Positions 26,575 to 36,292 of a DNA stretch of 64,000 nucleotides are shown here, one piece after another. The position numbers and the translations under genes are program-made. Source of the stretch: Candidozyma auris (taxonomy: Eukaryota; Ascomycota; Pichiomycetes; Serinales; Metschnikowiaceae); contig NC_072813.1 of assembly GCF_003013715.1 (NCBI RefSeq), forward strand, positions 1,550,001 through 1,614,000, read 5' to 3'. The notes under the pieces were generated by a model that ran no database searches, was not told the DNA's origin, and worked only from the letters and a program-made list of their open reading frames with translations. Position 1 is the first letter of the stretch, and the number at the start of each line of letters is the position of its first letter.

Positions 26575-27170
26575 AAAAAGAGGTTGGACTCAGTCCAAAA
26601 CAAAGCTAGAGGAGCGAATCTCGAAAAAATTATACGGCGCCAGAATAAAGTGCTGGGGGCTGGCTGGTTATATGGCTGGTGGGTGCTGGCTGCGAAAAAG
26701 TTGCGCCCTGCACTTGTAGTTCGCTGCGGTATGTGCTCACTTACATTACCATCTTGGGCAAATTGTGTCAAGTCTCACACTCCCCTGGAGCGCCCTAGGT
26801 GCGAATGTGAGACAAAGACAATACTAAGAAGGAAAATAAGGAGGTGACCAAATAAGATTTTAGGTGCGTGAGATGTGCTCAGTTGAGTTTCGCTACGACT
26901 CTAAATTTGATCAATTGAAATTAGATTTTTTGTGCTATTTCCGGTTGGGTAAACGAGGCTTTGGAGCAACTGGGGAAGTGATGGGGTGGCTACCCACCCC
27001 CTAGTTGATCTGTCTCCGCGCAAGGTCCAAATGTCTTTGCCAGGATCGGGAACTTTGTAAAGCGCGTCGCGTCCCTTCGATCCTTGTCTGGTTGCAAAAT
27101 TACCACAATAGTACTTCAGGTTACAGATTTTTTTTTTTTCAAGGCTTGTTCGTCTTATTCTATGGTACAA
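26575..27170. other. intergenic region between the acidic-protein gene and POB3
   Basis: This 600-bp region contains the upstream side of the gene at 26574, with TTCGCAGCC at 26688 and several GGCTGGT repeats around 26658-26690. The POB3 3' flank has a T-run near 27128. No gene is seen. Confidence 0.55.
26688..26696 (-). promoter_or_regulatory. TTCGCAGCC intergenic element
   Basis: An exact copy with five T before it on the minus strand, 114 bp upstream of the gene at 26574 and in its orientation. Confidence 0.45.
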
Positions 27171-28775
27171 TTAGTTTTTCGTCTTCTTCTTAGGTGGCCT
27201 GTCGTCGTCCTCGGCCTCGTCCATCAGTTGGTCTGAATCGGACGCGGACGCATTCAGGTCAAACTCCTCCGCAACGTCGGATTCGGAGCCGGACCCAAAA
27301 TCACCATCTTCGTCGCTCTCGTCGTCTCCGGCGCTGCCCATGTCCACATCGGCATCGTCATCGTCGTCATCCTCCTCGTTCATGGCCTTGGCCATCTTCT
27401 CCTCGTTCTTCACTCTCAACCCTTTCTCCAGACAGAATCTCTCAACTGCTTCTTGTTCTTCCTTGTCGATGTTGGCAAATACATGAGACTGGTTCGATCC
27501 ACGCAAGTTCACTTCAAGGTCAAACGTACGTGACGCTGAAACACCGCCTCCGGTTCTGGACATGGTCACATTGCTCACCTCAGAGTAAGGTATGTACACT
27601 GTGGGCTTGGTGACAAACAAGAAACATCTGTCCAACGGGTATAAGTATCCTTCGGACGCCTTCAACGAACACGCCACACCTGCTTGCATGAAACGAGACC
27701 GGAACGAACCTGGCACGATCAAGCGACGCTCCATCAACCCTTTCAAACAGTGGGCCATCACCAAGTATGTTTGCGTGTCGTATTTCTTCTTCAATCTTTC
27801 CTTGTACTTGGCTTCGTATTCGTCGTCAGCCAAGTTTAACTCGAGCTCAGTCTCTTCTTCTCTAGAGAATTGCAACACCAAGAAGGGATACTTAGTTTGA
27901 CCTTGCCTCAAAGGAGGATCAATCTGCAACACGATTAAGTGGTGCACGTCATCTGGCTTTGGCAATGAAAAGATTCTTTCAATCTGCTTGTACTGAATTT
28001 TGTAGTCGTAGGTCTTACCACGCAATCTCAAGGAAGTCGCGTACATGTCAATATCGTAACGGCCTCTTGGTGTCAAGAACAACACGTCGCTGAAAGATAC
28101 AATAGCTTCACCGGCAACCTGGCCAATGTCTGCCTTGTCCTTGAGCTGGTCGTAGAAGACAGAGGCTGCACTGACTTCTTCGGTCTCCTCTTCTTGTTTC
28201 TTCTCACCATTCTCGTCTTCCACCGTTTTTGTTGTTTCGTTCTCAACCACGCCAGGAATGTAGAATCTCATCTCCACCAACTCGTCACCAGCCTTATTGT
28301 CGTTGCCCAAATTGAATTCTACAGCCACTTCGTTCTTACCCGTCAAGTTTGAATTGGAGATGTCTGAGTAGGGAAGTTCAAAGCTGGGCTTGTTGTTCAC
28401 TTGGAAAACCAACTCATTTCTTGCCAAATCCGTCTGGCCCCAGTTCCATCCTCTCAACGAATGCTCCTTGTGCTCCAAGGCAACGTGAAAATTTCTCTGT
28501 AGTTCCTGCTTCATCTTCGTAAAATCTTCCTGGTCAAACCCATCAAGCAGCACCACTCCTTGATTCCTCGTCTGCACTCTCAACTCGTAGCCACGAGAGC
28601 CACGAGACCAGTGGGCAGCGAGGATCTCTTCAGAAGGTAAAAGAAACGGTTTATTGTTGCTTGCATCTGTCGAGCTCTGCGCCGCTTTCCATCCCAAACC
28701 GGAGTCAGCAATACGCATGCGGCCCGTCAACCTCGACTGATTAAGGTAGATCTTCTCGAAATCCGTGTTGGCCAT
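27171..28775 (-). CDS. POB3: FACT histone chaperone subunit Pob3
   Basis: Pob3 pairs with Spt16 in FACT, which loosens and rebuilds nucleosomes during transcription and replication. The 534 residues start MANTDFEKIYLNQSRLTGRM and contain the SSRP1-family dimerisation domain and the tandem PH-like middle domain (FLTPRGRYDIDMYATSLRLRGKTYD, PYSEVSNVTMSRTGGG). An acidic tail (DDDDDDADVDMGSAGDDESDEDG) follows, and the protein ends in a basic signal PPKKKTKN. There is no HMG box, as expected for yeast Pob3, where Nhp6 supplies it. Confidence 0.97.
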   Translation of the reverse strand: MANTDFEKIYLNQSRLTGRMRIADSGLGWKAAQSSTDASNNKPFLLPSEEILAAHWSRGSRGYELRVQTRNQGVVLLDGFDQEDFTKMKQELQRNFHVALEHKEHSLRGWNWGQTDLARNELVFQVNNKPSFELPYSDISNSNLTGKNEVAVEFNLGNDNKAGDELVEMRFYIPGVVENETTKTVEDENGEKKQEEETEEVSAASVFYDQLKDKADIGQVAGEAIVSFSDVLFLTPRGRYDIDMYATSLRLRGKTYDYKIQYKQIERIFSLPKPDDVHHLIVLQIDPPLRQGQTKYPFLVLQFSREEETELELNLADDEYEAKYKERLKKKYDTQTYLVMAHCLKGLMERRLIVPGSFRSRFMQAGVACSLKASEGYLYPLDRCFLFVTKPTVYIPYSEVSNVTMSRTGGGVSASRTFDLEVNLRGSNQSHVFANIDKEEQEAVERFCLEKGLRVKNEEKMAKAMNEEDDDDDDADVDMGSAGDDESDEDGDFGSGSESDVAEEFDLNASASDSDQLMDEAEDDDRPPKKKTKN

Positions 28776-28979
28776 GGTTTAGTTGGTAGAGTGTTGAAGA
28801 CAGATTTGCCATGAGTTTTAAACGCGTACATTTCTGTGTAGGAAAGCCAGAGAAGGTGGAGCTAAATAGTGAAGCGAAGGAAGGGAAAAAAAGAAGAATA
28901 TGATTAAATTCGTAAGTCTAAACCCTCTAGAACTGACACCAGAAGAATTTGGTTGCCTTTTATCTTATAAATATCCTTT

Positions 28980-29183
28980 TCAACTTCCAGACGAGTGTTG
29001 CAAGTAGTCAATGAGGCACATTGGCTTTGAATCGTCCTTGAGCCAAGGTACGAAGGTGGTTTTGTAACACCAGTTGAAAATGAGTAAAAAAGAAAACAAG
29101 GTACCTGAGATGCCTTTGAATAACTCCTGTATTATGCTAGAAGCGTCAATCATGGCAAATTGACGCTTGTACTCATCCATCAT
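28980..29183 (-). CDS. possible small single-pass membrane protein
   Basis: From the ATG at 29183 the frame encodes 67 residues: MMDEYKRQFAMIDASSIIQ, then a hydrophobic stretch GTLFSFLLIFNWCYKTTFV and a short hydrophilic tail. Upstream in-frame codons reach 29243 but run through a TTCGCAGCC promoter-type element, so the shorter start is preferred. The charged N-terminus plus one membrane helix is typical of small yeast membrane subunits, but I recognise no family. It may be chance. Confidence 0.25.
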   Translation of the reverse strand: MMDEYKRQFAMIDASSIIQELFKGISGTLFSFLLIFNWCYKTTFVPWLKDDSKPMCLIDYLQHSSGS

Positions 29184-29190
29184 ACATAGT

Positions 29191-29199
29191 TTCGCAGCC
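29191..29199 (+). promoter_or_regulatory. TTCGCAGCC intergenic element
   Basis: An exact copy about 415 bp upstream of POB3 and 436 bp upstream of HOM2, and directly before the possible small ORF start at 29183. Confidence 0.4.
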
Positions 29200-29373
29200 A
29201 ATTTTGTACTGCTGCTAACGGCAAGAATCTCATCACATAGCACCTTTCGTTATATACTCGTCTTCGTCACTTCTCGAATTTCATCAAGGTGACTTAGTCT
29301 TTGTGGAAATTTTTGTGTTTTGAAAAGTGTTCGACACTCGCAAGGGTATTTGATCTCCTTTGTAATACGTTAT

Positions 29374-29382
29374 GGCTGCGAA
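29374..29382 (-). promoter_or_regulatory. TTCGCAGCC intergenic element
   Basis: An exact copy on the minus strand about 250 bp before HOM2 and 175 bp from the copy at 29191, pointing the opposite way. Confidence 0.4.
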
Positions 29383-29545
29383 TGAAATCGTATCATAGCA
29401 CAAATATATCACAAAAATTTGCTAAGGTGAATGCACCAGAACATTCCATTCTTTCTGAGTTCTTCCCTTCTCTTCAACAATGTCAAAAGTCAGATTTCTA
29501 TCGCCTTCATCGTCTATGTCCTTTTTTCGCCGTTACCGGGTTCCA

Positions 29546-29552
29546 TGACTCA
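29546..29552. promoter_or_regulatory. Gcn4 site TGACTCA
   Basis: An exact Gcn4 binding site 82 bp before the HOM2 start. Gcn4 activates amino-acid biosynthesis in yeasts including C. albicans, and HOM2 is a classical target, so site and gene agree. Confidence 0.75.
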
Positions 29553-29634
29553 ATGTGACTACATATACTTCTGGTATGCGGAAAATTTCACCCACCACAT
29601 ACTACCTTTAATCCTTCTACACCCATAATTTACC

Positions 29635-30726
29635 ATGGTCAAAGCAGGCGTTTTAGGTGCCACCGGGTCCGTAGGCCAGCGTTTCATCTTGTTATTGGCT
29701 GAACATCCAGAGTTCGAAATCCACGCCTTGGGCGCTTCCGCCCGTTCTGCTGGTAAGCCGTACAATGACGCAGTTACCTGGAAACAGACAGCATTGTTGC
29801 CTGAAGTGGCCAGAAACATGATTGTCGAGGAGTGCAAGCCTGAAGGAAGATTTGCTGAATGTGATGTCGTCTTTTCAGGGCTAGACGCCGACTTTGCCGG
29901 TGAGATCGAGAAGGCATTTTGCGAGGCTGGCAAGGCGGTGATTTCCAACGCTAAGAACTACAGAAGAGACCCGGGGGTGCCTTTGGTTGTGCCAATCGTC
30001 AACCCAGATCACTTGAGTGTTATAGAGAAGAAGACGGCCGACGCCAGAAAGGCAGGCAAGGAGAAACCGGGTTTCATTGTGTGTATTTCCAACTGCTCTA
30101 CCGCAGGCTTGGTGGCTCCATTGAAACCTTTGGTCGATAAGTTTGGCCCCATCGACGCCTTGACCACCACGACATTGCAGGCTATTTCTGGTGCAGGGTT
30201 TTCCCCTGGTGTTTCTGGTATAGACGTGTTGGACAACATTGTACCTTACATTGGAGGCGAAGAAGAAAAGATGGAATGGGAAACAAGGAAGATCTTGGGT
30301 AAGCCAAATGCTGATGGCACTGGTTTTGAGCTTGTCGACGAGGACAAGATGAGAGTTAGCGCTCAGTGCAACCGTGTGGCCGTCAGCGATGGTCACACCG
30401 AATGCATTTCCTTCAGATTTGCCAACAGACCACCACCTTCTGTGGAAGAGGTCAAGCAGACTATGAAGGAGTACGTTTGTGACGCCTCGAAGTTGGGATG
30501 CCCATCTGCGCCCAAACAGACCATCCACGTTTTGGAGGAGCAGGATAGACCTCAGCCAAGATTGGACAGGGACAGGGACTCTGGTTACGGTGTTTCTGTG
30601 GGCAGAGTTAGAGAAGACCCCGTGTTGGACTTCAAGATGGTTGTCTTGTCCCACAACACCATCATTGGCGCAGCCGGCGCCGGGATCTTGATTGCCGAGA
30701 TCTTGAAGGCGAAGAGCATTATCTAG
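29635..30726 (+). CDS. HOM2: aspartate-semialdehyde dehydrogenase
   Basis: Hom2 reduces aspartyl-4-phosphate to aspartate semialdehyde with NADPH, the second step toward homoserine, threonine and methionine. The 363 residues (365 in S. cerevisiae) begin MVKAGVLGATGSVGQRFILL, the nucleotide-binding GATGxVGQ loop. The catalytic Cys is residue 154 in ISNCSTAG, followed by LQAISGAGFSPG. HTECISFRF and SVGRVREDPVLDFKMVVLSHN are also present. Codon use is strongly biased and CTG is absent. A Gcn4 site lies in the promoter. A 288-codon ORF on the opposite strand is a shadow of this bias. Confidence 0.98.
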   Translation: MVKAGVLGATGSVGQRFILLLAEHPEFEIHALGASARSAGKPYNDAVTWKQTALLPEVARNMIVEECKPEGRFAECDVVFSGLDADFAGEIEKAFCEAGKAVISNAKNYRRDPGVPLVVPIVNPDHLSVIEKKTADARKAGKEKPGFIVCISNCSTAGLVAPLKPLVDKFGPIDALTTTTLQAISGAGFSPGVSGIDVLDNIVPYIGGEEEKMEWETRKILGKPNADGTGFELVDEDKMRVSAQCNRVAVSDGHTECISFRFANRPPPSVEEVKQTMKEYVCDASKLGCPSAPKQTIHVLEEQDRPQPRLDRDRDSGYGVSVGRVREDPVLDFKMVVLSHNTIIGAAGAGILIAEILKAKSII

Positions 30727-30900
30727 GCCTAGTGTACATAAGAACAAAGACGGTAATACCCTTCAACCTCGACACTATACACGAAAAAGTCAGAATTCTT
30801 GGAGTTTTCAACATAGAGTATTTTTCCTCAGCGACGGACGCCCCAATATGGTGGCCTCTACATAATCGCATTTCATCTTCAACGACCTGCTCCCTATTCT

Positions 30901-31743
30901 ATGGACATCTCTCTGAGCATCTCTGAGGTCAATCTTGAAGAGATATACGAACATGTATACGACATTCACGTAGACCACAAGCCGAGAGAATACCAGCACC
31001 TAGGCTACGTTGACAAGTCCACCGACAAACTACATCTCTCTCTTCCCACCAGTGGAGATGAGCTAACCATCACCCAGTCACGATCGTCACTTTCTGGCCA
31101 GGAAGCCCTGAGTACAGGTTTTGTGTGTTGGCAGTCAGTAAGCTTTTTAGCCGACTGGATCTTGGGGGACCAGCGGTGTCCATTTTACAAATACTTCAAA
31201 GGTGAGCCAAAGTTGAATGTGCTAGAGCTAGGAACAGGCGTGAGCGCGGTGTTGGCAACCTTACTAGGGCCCAGGAGCAGGCATTACGTGGCCACTGACC
31301 AAAAACACATACTTAAGCTCATGAAGAAGAACTTTGTTGACAACGTGGCCCTGTCGAAGTTCTCTAGCTCCACAATTGAATGGCTGCAAATTGAGGACAC
31401 CAGTGACTGGTCTAAGGTAGATATCGTGGAGTGCGACTGGGAAGCTCCACATCATGGGATTGACAGGTGTAGAGACTTAATGGGCCAAGACTTTCCTGAT
31501 TTCATCATTGCCACAGACACCGTCTACAATGAGTATCTCGTGCCATTTTTCGTGCAAGTGTTGTCGACCATGATGGGTCCCCATACTGGAGCCTTGGTAG
31601 TTGTGCAGTTGCGAGACGAGGCTATTACTGCCAAGTTTGTAGAGGAGGTGGCCACACAAAAGATGAAGTTGTTCACGATAAAAGATGAGCTACTTTCTGA
31701 GGATCTCATCAAAGGTTTTGGAGTATATTATATTTTAAAGTGA
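30901..31743 (+). CDS. RKM5: METTL21-type lysine methyltransferase, probably Rkm5
   Basis: This 280-residue seven-beta-strand methyltransferase has motif I LNVLELGTGVSAVLATLLG near residue 105, ATDQKHILKLMKKN after it, a motif IV-like DFPDFIIATDTVYNEYLVPFF and GALVVVQLRDEA. The N-terminal TGFVCWQSVSFLADWIL matches the Rkm5/METTL21 TTGxVxW pattern. Rkm5 methylates a lysine of ribosomal protein L1 in the cytosol. S. cerevisiae Rkm5 is longer (367), so another member of this family cannot be excluded. It sits between HOM2 and SAC3, all on the plus strand. Confidence 0.75.
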   Translation: MDISLSISEVNLEEIYEHVYDIHVDHKPREYQHLGYVDKSTDKLHLSLPTSGDELTITQSRSSLSGQEALSTGFVCWQSVSFLADWILGDQRCPFYKYFKGEPKLNVLELGTGVSAVLATLLGPRSRHYVATDQKHILKLMKKNFVDNVALSKFSSSTIEWLQIEDTSDWSKVDIVECDWEAPHHGIDRCRDLMGQDFPDFIIATDTVYNEYLVPFFVQVLSTMMGPHTGALVVVQLRDEAITAKFVEEVATQKMKLFTIKDELLSEDLIKGFGVYYILK

Positions 31744-31789
31744 AAAATGACTTGTTTGTAAAGGTAAACTCAATAGTTGGCAAGGTCCC

Positions 31790-31799
31790 GTCACGTGAC
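31790..31799. promoter_or_regulatory. GTCACGTGAC palindrome before SAC3
   Basis: A perfect 10-bp E-box palindrome (Cbf1/Tye7 type) about 85 bp before SAC3, in the short gap after RKM5. Confidence 0.5.
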
Positions 31800-31883
31800 C
31801 CCATACCCACTTAGTACTATCATAGCGCAGACCTCAACTCACATACTTAGTCACTTCGCTGGCTTCTCTACCAATTCACCTCC

Positions 31884-34800
31884 ATGTCCGCTCCACAAGG
31901 CGGGACTCAGGCTGCATCTAGACCATCGGGGTCACAGCAGAGCCTGGCGTCACTCGATCTCAAGCGGGGGCGGCGAACTCCTGCAAACGGGCCTAGCAAC
32001 AACCAGCAGTCTGGCAACACAAGAAGAGGAACAAAACAGCCAGGGAATCCCAATGTGTACACGCGGCCAAAGTCCAAAGGAGCCCAGAACAAGAATAATG
32101 TTTATAGAAGGTCTAAAGATGGTCAGGCGACGAAACAAGGTCAAAGTCAGAGCCTGAGTCGTACTGGCAGTAACAACTCCAAGAATGGGAGCCTTCTACC
32201 GAGACGCCAACGCTCCGAGAATCGTAAAGGCAATTCAGGAATATATGCCGATGGCTGCCAAAAAAGTGATACAGTTCATTACGGAGACACATCTCTGCTA
32301 GGTGGAGTTTTCGATGATCCTGTGAGCCTTGGTTTCCTGGCTCAACCCAGGCAAGTACCCAAGAGACCAACTCCTAGATTCATGCTTTCACAGCCTCGAG
32401 TACTAATTACCCCTCCGTTTAAACAAGACGACTGGGACAGACAAAATCAAGAGAAAATGCTTCAGATGGAGCAGGCCAACGTGGGAGGGGACTACCAAGG
32501 CATATATGAGGAATTCCAAAAAATGAGAGAAGTGGAAAGAAAGAAAATGGAGGAGTTAGGTCTCGTTGACGCAGAAAACACCACCAAGGACCTAAATGAA
32601 GCGATTACATTTCAGGGAACCTGTCTAGATATGTGTCCTGTGTTCGAACGAGTTCGAAGGGCCCTTGAGAACAACGTGAAGAGCCTCGAAAAGGACCCGG
32701 TAACCAACAAAATTTCCAGAGAAAGGGCCGTCAAGGCATTTTCCCGTCCAGCTGCTGGGCAACCTCCTCTGATGCCCTCAGATGTGAGGCCGCCACATGT
32801 CTTAGTGAAGACCCTAGACTACATCACTGATAACATACTACAGCATCTTCCTGATGCCCACTCATTCATTTGGGATCGAACTAGATCCATTCGTCAGGAT
32901 TTCATTTATCAAAATTTTTTTGGCCCTGAAGCCATTGATTGCAATGAGAGAATCGTCCGAATCCACTTGGTATCCCTCCATATCATGGCTGGTAGCGATG
33001 TGGAATATTCTCAACAACAAGAGCTCGAGCAGCTCAACAAAGCGCTACAGACACTAACGGAAATTTACCAGGATGTAAGAAACAACGGCGGGCGCTGTCC
33101 GAACGAAGCTGAATTTCGAGCTTACCACCTCATAAGTCATTTCAGAGATCCTGAGCTCGAAAGAGAGATTCAGACACTTCCTGACGATGTATTACAGTCG
33201 AAGGAAGTGAAGCTAGCGCTTCGCTTTAGGACTCTCATGACGCAGAATAATGTTGTCGAAAGAGGAACAGTTAATTCTGTTGGAGCGCTTAATCTTTTTG
33301 TGGAATTCTTCAGGCTTGTCTATAGTCCAGAAACGCCCTACTTACTAGCCTGTTTATTGGAGACACATTTCAATGAGTACCGTTTTTATGCATTGAAGAC
33401 TATGACAAGGGCTTACCATACTAAAGGACGTGCCTTCTTGGCCGAATCATTACAGAGAATGCTTGGATTTGACTCAATCGAAAAGTTGGCTGCATTCGTT
33501 CAATACTATGAAGTCGATACTTTTGAAGAAGATGGCACTCTCCTCATTGATCTCTTCAACAAGGAGAAATTAGAGAAGAAGTATAAGTTGAATACGTACA
33601 GCGAGAAGCCAAAGTTGTCTCAGGCGTATTCGCTGCAAATTGACGAGAAAGCCAGAGGCTATACATCACGCGACTTTGTCAATTCAGGGCATTCAAACGC
33701 CGATTTGCAGCTCAAGAGAGATGCCCAGCCAGTAATCAACCTGGTCATACGAAAACCTATAAAGGCAGCCCTGGCCTCTGACAAAGCGGACTCAATTACT
33801 TCATTTATTGGATCCAATATAGCACAAGATAACAGCAAAACTTTAGCTTCCTTCTCGTCCAATAATACTACTTCCAGTCCCACAATTGATCAAGGTACAC
33901 TCAAAACTCCCACCTTCCAGTTTGGTCAAAGTCAACCACCACCATCGAGTGCAGCTTCCTTTGGTGGTTTTGGCTCGTTTGGCCAGGCACAGACTACCCT
34001 GAATGTCGGTTCGTTGAATCTAGAGGATTTTTTAAAGGCGCAAAACGGTGGATTACAAACATCAATGACAATCTCACAAGACGCGAAAGCACAGAAGACT
34101 CCATCGTTCTCATTTGGTAAAGCCAGTGAACCTGTCAAAGAAAAGGAAGCGCAGAAGAGTGTTTTATCGAAACACGATGTTTCAGAGACTGGTTCGAGAA
34201 GTACACCCAAGGAGGTTTCGTTTGGTAACGCAGTAAGTATTCCGTTTGACTCTCAGTCACAGCCAAACACAGACTCAGTGTATACGCCACAGGTCATTGA
34301 GCTAAAGGACGAAAAACCATCTCTCATTGATGGGCTGAAGGAACTACCTGACAAGAATCATTTCCACAGTGAGAAAAGCGCATCATTACAACTACCATCA
34401 TCCACATCGATTCCATTATTCAAACCAAAGGAACCCATGCCAGAGTTTCAAACAACCCCCCCAAAGCCATCAATACCTCCCCCCCGCAAGAAACTCATTG
34501 ACGCCAAGAGTTTCCCCGAAGCTGTCAAAACAGTACTCGACGATCTCATTGGTCAAGTCATCGACGAGTCTCTTCAAAAAATGCTACCAAGAATAATAAA
34601 GTACGCAAATAGAGCCACTGAAAGGCAAACGTTGATAAATGGTTTGGCAGATCAGCTTTTCAAGGCTTTCGTGGATGAAATTACATATAACTCTGCCCTC
34701 GAAGCGTTGGCAGATAATCTACTGAAGAAGAGAATAGTCAAGAAGACCTTAAGTATGTTGAGATGCAATTACGAGAGAAGAAGAATAAAGAATGATGAAA

Positions 34801-36083
34801 GGAAACAAAAGTTGCAAGAGCTCCAGTCCATTGCGTTCAAGAAGCCGTCGCTTAAAAGAGTCTCTCTGTCAACGAGCTTTACCACTGATGGGCTGATGAG
34901 AAAACGCATGAATCATTCCCCAATGAACGATAGCTTCCTTCAAATGAATGAGAAGCAGCAGGCCATCAGAGAACTCTGGAAACCTCTTGATCTCGATACT
35001 TTCGTTGAAGCATGCGCATCCCGAGTCAGAGTCCCAGAGAAGACAGATTTGAAGTGCTTGCTCATTGTTGAAGACTGGAGTTCGCCAAATTCGAAATGGC
35101 TTAATACAAAATTCGGCTTGCAAGTTACCAACAACGGACAATTATACAAGAATACAGCAAAGAGTTCGACGCTTCTGATAGACTTTGAGAGTTTGCCCAG
35201 CGGGAATAGTCTACAAGAGAGTCTGTTTAGACTGAGTGCGTTTGTGGTGTTCGAGTGTGGATTATTAGATAACAATCAGGTTGAAACCTTTGGAAGCTTG
35301 CGGGCCAAGCTCGAAAGGGACGGAAAAATTCTCCACAAAATAGTACAGTTGTGCAACCGCTATTGTCTTTATAAAGTTCAGATCCTATTGGTTCTCTGGG
35401 ATGTTCAGAACAGCGGTATCAGCCCTGGCGAGGTCAAGAACGTAATGCGCTTGAAAGACCTTACCTACAACGTTGTACAAGATTTGATAATGTGTGACAT
35501 GTCTTCTGCTGAAGAGAATGTGTCTGAAACACTCCAAAAAGGTTTGCAAAGAATGTGTGAGAGATTTAGAGGTAAACTCACCGACCGCGGAGTAAAGAAA
35601 AGAGCGCAACTAGAGTTGGAGATACAGAAGAAGAAAGTAAACGAGGAGCAGTCTATGAAAGCACGCAGCACAGAGGAAGCCGAGATGGCGCTCCGGATAA
35701 AAGAACAAGAAGCTCTCAAGAGAATGGAGGAGACAAAACGTTTGAATTATCTCAACAAGCACATCAACAACTCGATTGATATGAGCAATGCTTCCTTCCG
35801 CACTGCTGCAAACAGTACTAGAGGGCTTGACACTTCAGTCATGGGAAACAGATCTTACACTTTACTCAACCTCAACCACTCAATTTTAAACCACGACACA
35901 ACGCACCGGCCTAAAGACTTTTCCGTTCTCGGCCCATATGGGAACAATGTGAGTGTGCTTGAGGAGAGCACCCCATTTGGATCGCCGCGCTCCAGTGTTT
36001 CAAAGAGCTCTCTTCCAAAGAAAGTGAACGAGCTCAAGGAGCTCACGGCATCCATCCGGGCAAAGTACAAGAAGGCGAAGTGA
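31884..36083 (+). CDS. SAC3: TREX-2 mRNA export scaffold Sac3
   Basis: Sac3 links active genes and mRNA to the nuclear pore. The 1399 residues hold a basic, low-complexity N-terminus, then the SAC3/GANP core starting FQGTCLDMCPVFERVRR (about 250) and covering RSIRQDFIYQNFFG, EFRAYHLI and LQRMLGF. A region with phenylalanine-glycine motifs follows (FGQSQ, FGGFGSFGQ, FSFGK). The CID helix that binds Cdc31 and Sus1 lies at about 870-990 (FPEAVKTVLDDLIGQVIDES through KKTLSMLRCNYERRR). The C-terminal third includes a long charged coiled coil (LELEIQKKKVNEEQSMK). S. cerevisiae Sac3 has 1301 residues with the same order. Confidence 0.94.
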   Translation: MSAPQGGTQAASRPSGSQQSLASLDLKRGRRTPANGPSNNQQSGNTRRGTKQPGNPNVYTRPKSKGAQNKNNVYRRSKDGQATKQGQSQSLSRTGSNNSKNGSLLPRRQRSENRKGNSGIYADGCQKSDTVHYGDTSLLGGVFDDPVSLGFLAQPRQVPKRPTPRFMLSQPRVLITPPFKQDDWDRQNQEKMLQMEQANVGGDYQGIYEEFQKMREVERKKMEELGLVDAENTTKDLNEAITFQGTCLDMCPVFERVRRALENNVKSLEKDPVTNKISRERAVKAFSRPAAGQPPLMPSDVRPPHVLVKTLDYITDNILQHLPDAHSFIWDRTRSIRQDFIYQNFFGPEAIDCNERIVRIHLVSLHIMAGSDVEYSQQQELEQLNKALQTLTEIYQDVRNNGGRCPNEAEFRAYHLISHFRDPELEREIQTLPDDVLQSKEVKLALRFRTLMTQNNVVERGTVNSVGALNLFVEFFRLVYSPETPYLLACLLETHFNEYRFYALKTMTRAYHTKGRAFLAESLQRMLGFDSIEKLAAFVQYYEVDTFEEDGTLLIDLFNKEKLEKKYKLNTYSEKPKLSQAYSLQIDEKARGYTSRDFVNSGHSNADLQLKRDAQPVINLVIRKPIKAALASDKADSITSFIGSNIAQDNSKTLASFSSNNTTSSPTIDQGTLKTPTFQFGQSQPPPSSAASFGGFGSFGQAQTTLNVGSLNLEDFLKAQNGGLQTSMTISQDAKAQKTPSFSFGKASEPVKEKEAQKSVLSKHDVSETGSRSTPKEVSFGNAVSIPFDSQSQPNTDSVYTPQVIELKDEKPSLIDGLKELPDKNHFHSEKSASLQLPSSTSIPLFKPKEPMPEFQTTPPKPSIPPPRKKLIDAKSFPEAVKTVLDDLIGQVIDESLQKMLPRIIKYANRATERQTLINGLADQLFKAFVDEITYNSALEALADNLLKKRIVKKTLSMLRCNYERRRIKNDERKQKLQELQSIAFKKPSLKRVSLSTSFTTDGLMRKRMNHSPMNDSFLQMNEKQQAIRELWKPLDLDTFVEACASRVRVPEKTDLKCLLIVEDWSSPNSKWLNTKFGLQVTNNGQLYKNTAKSSTLLIDFESLPSGNSLQESLFRLSAFVVFECGLLDNNQVETFGSLRAKLERDGKILHKIVQLCNRYCLYKVQILLVLWDVQNSGISPGEVKNVMRLKDLTYNVVQDLIMCDMSSAEENVSETLQKGLQRMCERFRGKLTDRGVKKRAQLELEIQKKKVNEEQSMKARSTEEAEMALRIKEQEALKRMEETKRLNYLNKHINNSIDMSNASFRTAANSTRGLDTSVMGNRSYTLLNLNHSILNHDTTHRPKDFSVLGPYGNNVSVLEESTPFGSPRSSVSKSSLPKKVNELKELTASIRAKYKKAK

Positions 36084-36292
36084 TAATCTCCAACCATGTA
36101 TATAGAAATTTGTGTATGTATTTTGCAACCATGGCTCGTGGCCTGCACACTGGGCAAGAGCTCAATACTAGGGGACTTCACAGGCGTAGAAATTGAGAAA
36201 GTGAACAAATATCGGCTCCTAGCATACCCGAAACACCCACCCAACCGACGTGTCTTTGATACACACACTATAGGAAATCAAATTTCCGGGTC

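Larger units (their letters stand above)
28776..29634. other. intergenic region between POB3 and HOM2
   Basis: This 860-bp space holds the divergent promoters of POB3 and HOM2. It contains two TTCGCAGCC elements in opposite orientation (29191 and 29374), a Gcn4 site at 29546 and one doubtful small ORF. Confidence 0.55.

Noticed and set aside
29881..30747. 288-codon minus-strand ORF over HOM2
   Set aside because: It is antisense to a full-length conserved enzyme. The protein has no family features and arises from TTG/AAG-rich codon bias.
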